NCBI GenBank assembly: GCA_027023325.1
Contig: JALVVQ010000120.1
Coordinates: 1 to 12,904 of the forward strand
Direction: 5' to 3'
Source: Campylobacteraceae bacterium
GTDB taxonomy: Bacteria; Campylobacterota; Campylobacteria; Campylobacterales; Sulfurovaceae
Length of the DNA stretch: 12,904 nucleotides
The notes below the pieces were generated by a model. It was given only the letters and a program-made list of their open reading frames with translations, had not been told where the DNA came from and searched no databases. The position numbers and the translations under genes are program-made. Below, piece after piece: positions 5,969 to 11,807 of the stretch (position 1 is its first letter; each line of letters starts with the position of its first letter).

Positions 5969-6928
5969 TCACTTCTTCTTGTCAACAATATCATTCAAAA
6001 CATCATGGGCATGATTGATCGCCATTGCAATCGATCCACCACTGTCATAGACGATATCTCCCACCATGTAGAGTCCCTCTACACTTGTCTCATGCTGATC
6101 GTTGAAAATCGGCTGTCCATTCTCATCCAACTCGATATGGCAACTGCGGAGGAAATCTACAGGCGTAGTGCCTCCCAAAGCATAGATAATTCTATCGTAG
6201 ATGACAGCATAGCCATTGCTGTAATTTACTTTAATTCTCCCGTCATGGTTTTCTACCGAATCAATATCTGTGCCATAGCGTACACGAAGTCGCTCTTCTT
6301 GATCATATTGGACAATCATCTCACGATTGATATCATTCGCTCGCGCGAAGGAGTCTCGGCGATAGGAGAGGGTCACTTCGTTGTCTGTACTCAGATGACA
6401 AGCATACTCCAGTGCAGTGTCACCCCCACCTACCACCAGTATCTTCTCATGTCCTCTACAGTCATGTGGGCTATGGTTGACGAATTTTCGAATCGTTCTG
6501 GGTATTTTATAGGAAGGCTTGTTGGGTTTCCCCATCCTGCCTATGGCAATAATGACATTTTTAGCCCTGTAGGCTCCGTTACTGGTTGCTACAGCAAGCA
6601 TGCCGTCTTCCTCTTTGGTGACACCAGAGACCTCAGTATTAAAAAGTGTATCAATCTTATCATCATCCAGCAGTGTTTCAAAGTAGTCTAGCGTGCTCTC
6701 CTTGGTGCCATCGAAGAACTCAACATTTCCTTTGATTGTGACCTCTTGCCCTTGCCAGTCTTTGTCTACGCGTTTAGCGTCTTTGTAATACTGTCTGATC
6801 GTTTGGGAGTGGTTGTCTCCCTTTTCGATAAACAGAATCTTTTCTAGTCCAAAAATAGAGGCCTCAACGGCAGAAGCGATGCCGCCTGGCCCTCCACCGA
6901 CAATAGCAATATCGTAAAGATTTTCCAT
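5969..6928 (-). CDS. FAD/NAD(P)H oxidoreductase, thioredoxin reductase/YpdA-like
   Basis: A 319-residue two-dinucleotide-binding flavoprotein. IAIVGGGPGGIASA (8-20, FAD site), ILVVGGGDTALEYA (163-176, NAD(P)H site), SYRRD (188-192, arginines typical of NADPH preference) and GLYMVGDI (285-292, FAD ribityl site) are all present. It has the length and layout of low-molecular-weight thioredoxin reductases, but the CxxC expected just before the second GxGxxG is absent; only HDCRGHEK precedes it. This is the pattern of the YpdA/bacillithiol-disulfide-reductase-like or ferredoxin-NADP reductase-like group; related uncharacterised proteins exist in Campylobacter. The ATG follows AGGAG (6940-6936, minus strand) by seven bases. 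It is a single-gene unit, convergent with the Sel1 gene, next to a thiol/sulfur cluster. The exact electron acceptor cannot be told. Confidence 0.87.
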   Translation of the reverse strand: MENLYDIAIVGGGPGGIASAVEASIFGLEKILFIEKGDNHSQTIRQYYKDAKRVDKDWQGQEVTIKGNVEFFDGTKESTLDYFETLLDDDKIDTLFNTEVSGVTKEEDGMLAVATSNGAYRAKNVIIAIGRMGKPNKPSYKIPRTIRKFVNHSPHDCRGHEKILVVGGGDTALEYACHLSTDNEVTLSYRRDSFARANDINREMIVQYDQEERLRVRYGTDIDSVENHDGRIKVNYSNGYAVIYDRIIYALGGTTPVDFLRSCHIELDENGQPIFNDQHETSVEGLYMVGDIVYDSGGSIAMAINHAHDVLNDIVDKKK

Positions 6929-6971
6929 GGTATCTCTCCTATTCTATGTAATCACTATAAGATAATATTTT

Positions 6972-6977
6972 ATTATA
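6972..6977 (-). promoter_or_regulatory. Candidate -10 of FAD oxidoreductase gene
   Basis: A consensus TATAAT reads leftward at 6977-6972 in a very AT-rich gap, about 44 bases upstream of the ATG. There is no matching -35, as often in Campylobacterota. Other near-matches lie closer to the gene, so the choice is uncertain. Confidence 0.35.
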
Positions 6978-7024
6978 CTATAAATATGTTACTTTATGTT
7001 TTTTGAGCAAAGAATAATTAGAAA

Positions 7025-7044
7025 TTTGATACCCGGCCCTATTT
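7025..7044 (+). repeat. Copy A of dispersed TTTGAYACCCGKCCC motif
   Basis: TTTGATACCCGGCCC followed by TATTT stands out as a GC-rich island in an AT-rich intergenic stretch. A second copy with two differences in the first 15 bases lies at 9343-9364 in the same orientation, also intergenic. It resembles short REP-like elements but no hairpin or transposase is present here. Confidence 0.4.
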
Positions 7045-7085
7045 AAAGTAACCAGAAAACTAGTAAGTAACACCTTTAAACTATT

Positions 7086-7865
7086 TTATAACAATCCCAG
7101 TCCAAGCGCCCTTATCTCCTCGACTTTATGAAAGTGAGATGTTTTGAATGCACTAGTGTCTGGCTCCAAGAGCAGGATATTCTTATCGACCTGTTCCAGG
7201 ATATTTTTGGTCTGATTATGCATCAGTAGCCGAATAGATCTCTCCAGCATTTCTATCACATTGAAGGTCTTAAAAAAGTTGTCTGGCAGTGTGTTGATGA
7301 AGGAATTTCTCCCTACCACATCCACCGCCACTATCTCTTGCAGGCTACTCTCTCTCAGCCCTAGATTCTCACAGAGAAAGCCATCTCCATAGACATGCTC
7401 GCCCATGACCTTCTCCTCAAAAATTCCCGGTATCGCCATGGTAGCAAGTACCGCATCCTTGATGAGCACTTTGTCATCTGCGGCAAATACCCTCTTGTCC
7501 CCCGTCTCGAGATCTGTGGCAATGATCTTGAGTGGGATGGACACATCAGCCATCATCCTCTCCCCAAAGATCGCATCAAATATCTTTTCGATCCGTGCAC
7601 TATCGACGATAGAGTTGCCGCTGAGTGAAAATTTGATCCATTTTGTCACTGAGGCAAATGACTTGAGTCTCTCGTGTATCTGTGTCTCTTTCATCCCTAT
7701 CGCAAGGCAGGCACCGATGATACCACCCATGCTCGTACCGATGATCTCAGCAGGCTCGAGATCTTTACACTCCAGGTCATGCAATACCCCCAAATGTGCG
7801 ATACCCAGCGCACCACCCCCTGAGAGTACCAGCGAAAATGGCCTATCCTTCCATATCCCACTCAT
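7086..7865 (-). CDS. Patatin-like phospholipase
   Basis: The chosen start gives 259 residues. The patatin Ser-Asp dyad is complete: oxyanion-hole loop SGGGALGIAHLG (15-26), nucleophile S45 in GTSMGG, and D161 in YGDGF. The family (RssA/NTE type) hydrolyses acyl chains of phospholipids or other lipids. No signal peptide is visible, so it should be cytosolic or membrane-peripheral. The frame runs upstream to 8033, but that part is the shadow of the glycosylase gene; the ATG at 7865 follows AAGGAGG (7877-7871, minus strand) by about seven bases and overlaps the upstream stop as ATGA. It is the last gene of a three-gene operon with a DNA glycosylase and a ParB-like protein; the functional link is not obvious. 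Confidence 0.9.
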   Translation of the reverse strand: MSGIWKDRPFSLVLSGGGALGIAHLGVLHDLECKDLEPAEIIGTSMGGIIGACLAIGMKETQIHERLKSFASVTKWIKFSLSGNSIVDSARIEKIFDAIFGERMMADVSIPLKIIATDLETGDKRVFAADDKVLIKDAVLATMAIPGIFEEKVMGEHVYGDGFLCENLGLRESSLQEIVAVDVVGRNSFINTLPDNFFKTFNVIEMLERSIRLLMHNQTKNILEQVDKNILLLEPDTSAFKTSHFHKVEEIRALGLGLL

Positions 7866-8347
7866 GACAATACCTCCTTGTATCTTTCTATTTTCTCTGC
7901 CAAAGGCATCTTGGCATAGGCGGCAGAGGGAGAGGGCAGATAGCCCGTCTCGAGCCCAAGATGGCCAAAATGCACCCCGTGGAGTGCCTCTGCCTTCCTT
8001 CCTGTAAATGCAACCTTGGTGATAGAAGGGCAACGCTCCAGCAGTGCAGCGATATCATTGACCACCTCATCTTCCAGCGAACTGTCCAGCGAGTTCTCCC
8101 TACTGCAGCTGGCGATCATGTCCCACAGCCCTAGCTTCGCCTCCTTGAGCAGCCAAAGCTTCTGATCTCGGTTGTTGACGGGGTATGCTGTGACTGCGGA
8201 GAGTATCTTCCAAAACTGATTGCGGGGATGGGCATAGTAAAAGTCATTTTTTACTGATTGAATACTCGGAAATGAACCCAGTATCAATATCTTAGTGTCT
8301 TTGAATAGTATGGGTTCAAAGGGGTGAACTATCATTTCATTACGCAT
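7862..8347 (-). CDS. Uracil/hypoxanthine-DNA glycosylase, family 6
   Basis: A 161-residue member of the uracil-DNA glycosylase superfamily. LILGSFPS (21-28) is motif 1, NDFYYAHPRNQFW (34-46) follows with the characteristic YYAHPRNQFW of the DNA-deoxyinosine glycosylase (hypoxanthine-DNA glycosylase, UDG family 6) group, LGLWD (72-76) matches the next conserved strand and LPSPSAAY (137-144) is the DNA-intercalation loop region. Its role would be removal of deaminated bases, chiefly hypoxanthine, from DNA. Length is normal. The ATG at 8347 follows AAGG (8357-8354) by six bases. It starts 12 bases after the ParB-like stop and shares ATGA with the patatin gene, so all three are one operon. The specific substrate is inferred from the motif group. 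Confidence 0.88.
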   Translation of the reverse strand: MRNEMIVHPFEPILFKDTKILILGSFPSIQSVKNDFYYAHPRNQFWKILSAVTAYPVNNRDQKLWLLKEAKLGLWDMIASCSRENSLDSSLEDEVVNDIAALLERCPSITKVAFTGRKAEALHGVHFGHLGLETGYLPSPSAAYAKMPLAEKIERYKEVLS

Positions 8348-8359
8348 TTTCTACCTTCA

Positions 8360-9220
8360 CTAGAGTTTTTTGAGGAAGTTTTCCAGCTTGCTGATCTGCG
8401 CCTTGGAGATATTCTCCACCACCAGACTTACCCAACCACCTTCATCAGAGAGGGTATAGAAGACTTTGGAATCAGCCGATGCTTTGGTCGGCTTTCCCTT
8501 CTTCTCTTTGACCTGTTGCTTGATCTCTCGCAACGGTAGCTTCTTTGCAAGTACCTCATCGATCAGCAACATAATCTGGCCTTCATCTCCGAGTTTATTG
8601 ATCTCCTGCGCTGCACTGTAGCCTATACTGCCCTCTTTGAGTGCTTCAAGCACTTTAGGAGAGAGGGAAAAGATCTTGAGGCGGTTGATCAGCGTAGAGA
8701 CAGAGATCTGCCCCAGTCTCTGTGTGATCTGCTCCATCTGTGCTCTTTGTGCACGCGTCTTCTCATCCAGTCCTTTGAGTACTCCGCTATCAGCATTGCG
8801 AAAGCGATAGAGCAGCTTCTTGACCGCTTCGATATCCATCTCGAGACTCAGCCCGATATACTGCAGTATCCCCACTGTCTGATCATAAGGATTGAGATCT
8901 TCTCTCTGCATATTTTCAGAGAGCATGATCAGCATCGCCTCCTGATCATTGACATCCTCCAGTACTACTGCCGAGATCTTCTCCCAACCGAGCAGCTTCA
9001 CTGCCTCTACTCTTCTGAAGCCTGCGATCCGCTCATACCCCTCCTCAACCCTACGCACCACAATCGGCTGAAGCAATCTCTTGGTCGATGCGATATTGCG
9101 AGAAAGTGCCTCGATCTCCTCTTGAGAATAACTCCTACGATCGTGGTGTTTGGGTGCGCGTATCTGAGTGATCTCTATCTGCTCTACCTTGTCATCTGAT
9201 GCTGCATATACCCCTGACAT
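8360..9220 (-). CDS. ParB/Spo0J-like DNA-binding protein, orphan
   Basis: A 286-residue protein with a ParB N-terminal domain (about 14-112): LLQPIVVRR (49-57), IAGFRRVEAVKLLGW (65-79, the GERR-type box with F for E) and LSENMQREDLNPYD (100-113). A helix-turn-helix region follows (about 160-210, IGQISVSTLINRLKIF-like helices, then LEALKEGSIGYSAAQEI), and then a lysine-rich linker and short C-terminal dimerisation-like tail. Chromosomal ParB spreads from parS as a CTP-dependent clamp; here the arginine box is altered and no ParA gene is adjacent, so a plasmid-type or regulatory ParB is likely. The ATG follows GGAGGAG (9233-9227, minus strand) by six bases. It leads an operon with a DNA glycosylase and a patatin. 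A perfect 20-bp palindrome lies just upstream and could be its binding site. The substitution in the GERR box may affect nucleotide binding. Confidence 0.87.
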   Translation of the reverse strand: MSGVYAASDDKVEQIEITQIRAPKHHDRRSYSQEEIEALSRNIASTKRLLQPIVVRRVEEGYERIAGFRRVEAVKLLGWEKISAVVLEDVNDQEAMLIMLSENMQREDLNPYDQTVGILQYIGLSLEMDIEAVKKLLYRFRNADSGVLKGLDEKTRAQRAQMEQITQRLGQISVSTLINRLKIFSLSPKVLEALKEGSIGYSAAQEINKLGDEGQIMLLIDEVLAKKLPLREIKQQVKEKKGKPTKASADSKVFYTLSDEGGWVSLVVENISKAQISKLENFLKKL

Positions 9221-9246
9221 ACCCTTCTCCTCCCAAAAAAAATCGC

Positions 9247-9266
9247 TAATAACAACGTTGTTATTA
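9247..9266. promoter_or_regulatory. Perfect 20-bp palindrome, candidate operator
   Basis: TAATAACAAC is followed directly by its exact reverse complement GTTGTTATTA, with no spacer. It lies 26 bases upstream of the ParB-like ATG, in that gene's promoter/leader region, and about 200 bases upstream of the divergent transglutaminase-like gene. It does not resemble the chromosomal parS consensus, which contains CACGTG. A dimeric regulator, possibly the ParB-like protein itself, is a reasonable guess for the ligand. Confidence 0.55.
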
Positions 9267-9342
9267 CTCTTCTTTAGCTATTCTACTCCACCTTCCTTAA
9301 AAGTGCACTGAATAGCAAAAAATAGTAAAACTGTATTTGATA

Positions 9343-9364
9343 TTTGACACCCGTCCCCTTATTT
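9343..9364 (+). repeat. Copy B of dispersed TTTGAYACCCGKCCC motif
   Basis: TTTGACACCCGTCCC followed by CTTATTT, sharing 13 of the first 15 bases with the copy at 7025-7044 in the same orientation. Both are GC-rich islands in AT-rich gaps. REP-like origin is possible but unproven from two copies. Confidence 0.4.
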
Positions 9365-9414
9365 TTATACGTATTTTAATGATGAAGAAGGAATACTAGA
9401 GTATAAGATTTGTC

Positions 9415-9444
9415 TTTACCATTTTTACTGTACAATGCTATTAT
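9415..9444 (+). promoter_or_regulatory. Candidate promoter of transglutaminase-like gene
   Basis: TATTAT (9439-9444) is 18 bases after TTTACC (9415-9420, four of six matches to -35). TACAAT at 9431-9436 is an alternative -10. Either gives a short leader before the ATG at 9469. Confidence 0.35.
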
Positions 9445-9468
9445 AGTAAAATATTGAGGGTGATACCC

Positions 9469-10071
9469 ATGACAAAAGATGCAAGAAACAGATATATTTC
9501 ACTCGTCATCTTGGGTTTTGCATCTGTTGCACTTCTCTACATCACCATCAAGGCTATACAGATTGTAGACAAGACACAGGTAGGTACAAGCGAAGGGATT
9601 TATACCAACAAAGTTACCACATCAGAGGAGATACATAGCAAGGCACTAGCGCTCACCAAATCCTGCAAAAGTGAATCCTGCCAAGTACAAAACCTACTGG
9701 ATTATGTCACCCGCATCCCCTACAAGATCAATCATTTTCGCGCACACTCACCACAAAAAACCATTCAAAACAACTTTGGTGACTGTGACGATAAGAGCAA
9801 TCTACTCATCTCCATGCTTCATGCCCTAGACAAAGAGGCATATTTTGTCCTAGTGCCGCATCATATCTTTGTCATCACACCCATCGATGACCAGAAGCTC
9901 TCCAGCAAGAAAGGGCTCTGGCTGGATGGGAAAAAGTATTATATCCTGGAGAGTACCGCAGAGGACTCTAGGATAGGCTTCCCTCTACACTATACACTGG
10001 ATGAAATCGGTGCGATAGTAGAGCCGTTTTCCAATAAAAAGATAGCATACACAGAACTTCTATACAAATAA
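9469..10071 (+). CDS. Membrane-anchored transglutaminase-like protein
   Basis: The 200-residue product has one N-terminal membrane span (about 10-30, ISLVILGFASVALLYITI) after a short charged head, so the rest should lie outside the inner membrane. The transglutaminase-like (papain-fold) core is recognisable: FGDCDDKSNLL (103-113) with nucleophile C106, PHHIFV (130-135) with the catalytic histidine H131 or H132, and YYILESTA (157-164) with the acidic third residue, probably E161. Such domains act as cysteine proteases, peptidases or cross-linkers; substrates of small exported bacterial ones are mostly unknown. C66 and C71 could form a disulfide. A TTG at 9454 extends the frame, but ATG 9469 follows GAGG (9456-9459) by nine bases and is preferred. 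It appears to be a single-gene unit, convergent with the AraC gene. Confidence 0.78.
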   Translation: MTKDARNRYISLVILGFASVALLYITIKAIQIVDKTQVGTSEGIYTNKVTTSEEIHSKALALTKSCKSESCQVQNLLDYVTRIPYKINHFRAHSPQKTIQNNFGDCDDKSNLLISMLHALDKEAYFVLVPHHIFVITPIDDQKLSSKKGLWLDGKKYYILESTAEDSRIGFPLHYTLDEIGAIVEPFSNKKIAYTELLYK

Positions 10072-10096
10072 CAAGAACTCTTATTGCCTTCTTCCC

Positions 10097-10972
10097 TCAA
10101 AGACCTATGGGTAGATGATAGAGACACTTGAATCTCTTTTGATTGTCCAGCGTGTTGTTGTCTTCAAAAATACAGTATGATGATGCAGTGACGGTGCTAA
10201 ATCCTCTACTTGGCAGCCAATGATGGTATGCCCATTGAATCAATCTAAGGATATCATCATACTCCCCCTCCAGAGTAAATACAGCGTATGCGCCACCTCG
10301 TATATGTGATTTTGGCAGACTTTTATCTATGGGGGTTTTCATATCCGTGAGTTCAATACACGCCACATAATAACACTGATCTAACGGTGTTATCGCAGGA
10401 TTGTCATAATATACCCCTATTCGATGATGGCTTTCACTATGGTTTGACTGTGACCACACCTTAAGCTTTTCCCATGCAAATGCTGCATTATGGTAGCCCC
10501 TATATCGGATATAGTAGACTTCTCTATCTTTCACTGTGACTATTCTGGGTGTTAGGTGCGAAAAGTCAGCACTGGCCAGCAGAAGCCTATTCTCCTGAGT
10601 AATCATTTTATGCAAATGGGCTATATGCCCACCATTTCTCCACTGCTTGGGTGTTTGTCCAAATCTACTTTTAAATGCTCTTAAAAATGAGGTAAGGATG
10701 CTATACCCACACATATTGCCTATCTCTGTGATAGTGTGATCTCTATTGGCTATCAGCAGGTTGGCTGCCTTTTGCAATCTTACAGATTTGATCGTCTCAT
10801 ATATATTGGCATTGAGTTGCTCTTTAAATATTCGATGTAGATGAAATTTGCTGATATTAAAGTCCTTTGCGATGGCATCAATATTAAGATCTGTGTCTAT
10901 ATGATGGATAATATAGTACATCAGATTATTGGCTATCTCATTATGTATCAGTTTTGTTTTTCTTTTTTTCAT
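10097..10972 (-). CDS. AraC-family regulator with GyrI-like effector domain
   Basis: From the ATG at 10972 the protein has 291 residues. The N-terminal AraC DNA-binding domain has two helix-turn-helix units: LNIDAIAKDFNISKFHLHRIFK (29-50, given as its first 20 or so residues LNIDAIAKDFNISKFHLHRI) and TEIGNMCGYSILTSFLRAFK (82-101), followed by FGQTPKQWR (104-112), the family signature. The C-terminal half (about 141-288, IVTVKDREVYYIRYRG onward) matches the GyrI/SbmC-like small-molecule-binding domain found in Rob- and BmrR-type regulators. The frame reaches 11020, but the extra 16 residues lack a ribosome site. A TATAAT ends seven bases upstream of ATG 10972, which would make a leaderless transcript. 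It is divergent from a LysE-type exporter, which it probably controls. Confidence 0.88.
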   Translation of the reverse strand: MKKRKTKLIHNEIANNLMYYIIHHIDTDLNIDAIAKDFNISKFHLHRIFKEQLNANIYETIKSVRLQKAANLLIANRDHTITEIGNMCGYSILTSFLRAFKSRFGQTPKQWRNGGHIAHLHKMITQENRLLLASADFSHLTPRIVTVKDREVYYIRYRGYHNAAFAWEKLKVWSQSNHSESHHRIGVYYDNPAITPLDQCYYVACIELTDMKTPIDKSLPKSHIRGGAYAVFTLEGEYDDILRLIQWAYHHWLPSRGFSTVTASSYCIFEDNNTLDNQKRFKCLYHLPIGL

Positions 10973-10979
10973 TGGTAGT

Positions 10980-10985
10980 ATTATA
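10980..10985 (-). promoter_or_regulatory. Consensus -10 close to AraC regulator start
   Basis: TATAAT reads leftward at 10985-10980, with seven bases between it and the chosen ATG. If used, transcription would begin at or next to the start codon and the mRNA would be leaderless. No -35 is seen, and there is no ribosome site before this ATG. Confidence 0.4.
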
Positions 10986-11083
10986 CACCATTTAGCAATA
11001 AAAGAGAGTTTTAAAAGCATGAAATGATGAGAATAGAAGCAGCATATCCGCTACGATAGGGGTAAAAACTTCAAGGGCACTTT

Positions 11084-11698
11084 ATGGAAATATTTTCAAC
11101 TACTTTACTCACATCGATCTTCGTATTTTCTTTTGCGACATCGATCACTCCCGGCCCCAACAATATCATGCTGCTATCCTCAGGATTGACCTTTGGGTAC
11201 AAAAAAACAGTACCCCATCTGCTCGGTGTTATCATAGGCTTTCCTCTCATGGCTCTTCTTGTAGGGTTGGGGCTGGGCAAGATATTTGAATCATACCCTG
11301 TGATTTTGACTATACTGAAAATAGTAGGCACAATATATCTATTGTGGCTTGCTTGGAAGATAGCAAACTCAACACCCTCTCTTAACGAAGATGAAGACAG
11401 CAGCACACCTTTGAAGTTCATGCCTATTGTTCTGTTTCAGTGGGTAAATCCAAAGAACTGGATAAAGATCATCACAGCGATGTCTGTCTATGTCCATTCA
11501 GCAGAAAATGCACTGAGCCAGATCCTCATCATTACCGTTATCTTTCTTGCGACTGTCATCATCTCTGCCAATGCATGGACACTGGGAGGTGTCGCTCTCA
11601 AAAGATTTATTAAAAATAAAAAAGCAATAAGAGCATTCAATATATCGATGGCGGTGCTGCTTATACTTTCTATTGTGGTTAGCTTTTGGAATAGTTAA
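11084..11698 (+). CDS. LysE/RhtB-family amino-acid exporter
   Basis: A 204-residue membrane protein of normal family length with about six hydrophobic spans (roughly 8-20, 45-67, 72-92, 112-132, 145-165, 184-201). The ITPGPNNIML segment (21-30) is the LysE/RhtB hallmark, and QWVNPKNWI (119-127) is the second conserved motif. The family exports amino acids or their derivatives by proton exchange. The ATG follows AAGGG (11073-11077) by six bases. The gene is divergent from an AraC-type regulator with a small-molecule-binding domain across a 111-base gap, a common regulator/exporter pairing, so it is probably induced by its substrate. The substrate cannot be predicted from the sequence. A hairpin with a T-run overlaps the stop. 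Confidence 0.92.
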   Translation: MEIFSTTLLTSIFVFSFATSITPGPNNIMLLSSGLTFGYKKTVPHLLGVIIGFPLMALLVGLGLGKIFESYPVILTILKIVGTIYLLWLAWKIANSTPSLNEDEDSSTPLKFMPIVLFQWVNPKNWIKIITAMSVYVHSAENALSQILIITVIFLATVIISANAWTLGGVALKRFIKNKKAIRAFNISMAVLLILSIVVSFWNS

Positions 11699-11725
11699 AA
11701 ATGGAGGCAAACTAGGTTCATTTTT
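11697..11725 (+). terminator. Probable rho-independent terminator of exporter gene
   Basis: AAAAATGGA (11697-11705) pairs with TTCATTTTT (11717-11725), nine positions with one G/T wobble, around an 11-base loop, ending in five Ts. The first arm begins inside the TAA stop codon. The stem is AT-rich, so termination may be incomplete. Confidence 0.4.
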
Positions 11726-11773
11726 ACTCTGTAGAAAAATCTTAAATACTAAGGCGATATAAGAAAAAATGGC

Positions 11774-11779
11774 TATACT
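11774..11779 (+). promoter_or_regulatory. Candidate -10 of surface lipoprotein gene
   Basis: TATACT lies 28 bases before the lipoprotein ATG, predicting a start near 11786 and a leader of about 22 bases. No good -35 is present at 16-18 bases. AAGGAG (11797-11802) five bases before the ATG is a strong ribosome site. Confidence 0.35.
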
Positions 11780-11807
11780 TTCAAGCACAAAACAACAAGG
11801 AGAAATA

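Noticed and set aside
6005..6691. 228-residue open frame on the plus strand
   Set aside because: It is antisense to the FAD oxidoreductase, whose motifs are unmistakable.
7042..7080. TTTAAAG/CTTTAAA inverted repeat with internal AAGTAAC direct repeats, as terminator of the patatin operon
   Set aside because: The loop is 25 bases long, the stem is short and AT-rich, and no T-run follows on the minus strand.
7405..8007. 200-residue Ser/Pro/Ile-rich open frame on the plus strand
   Set aside because: It is antisense to the patatin and glycosylase genes, and its low-complexity composition is typical of an antisense frame.
7866..8033. Upstream extension of the patatin reading frame by 56 residues
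   Set aside because: It lies inside the glycosylase gene in another frame, and the ATG at 7865 has a strong AAGGAGG site and is where the patatin homology begins.
7086..9220. ParB-glycosylase-patatin operon as an anti-phage system
   Set aside because: Patatins occur as effectors in CBASS, but no nucleotide cyclase or sensor gene is present, and the glycosylase is a normal repair enzyme.
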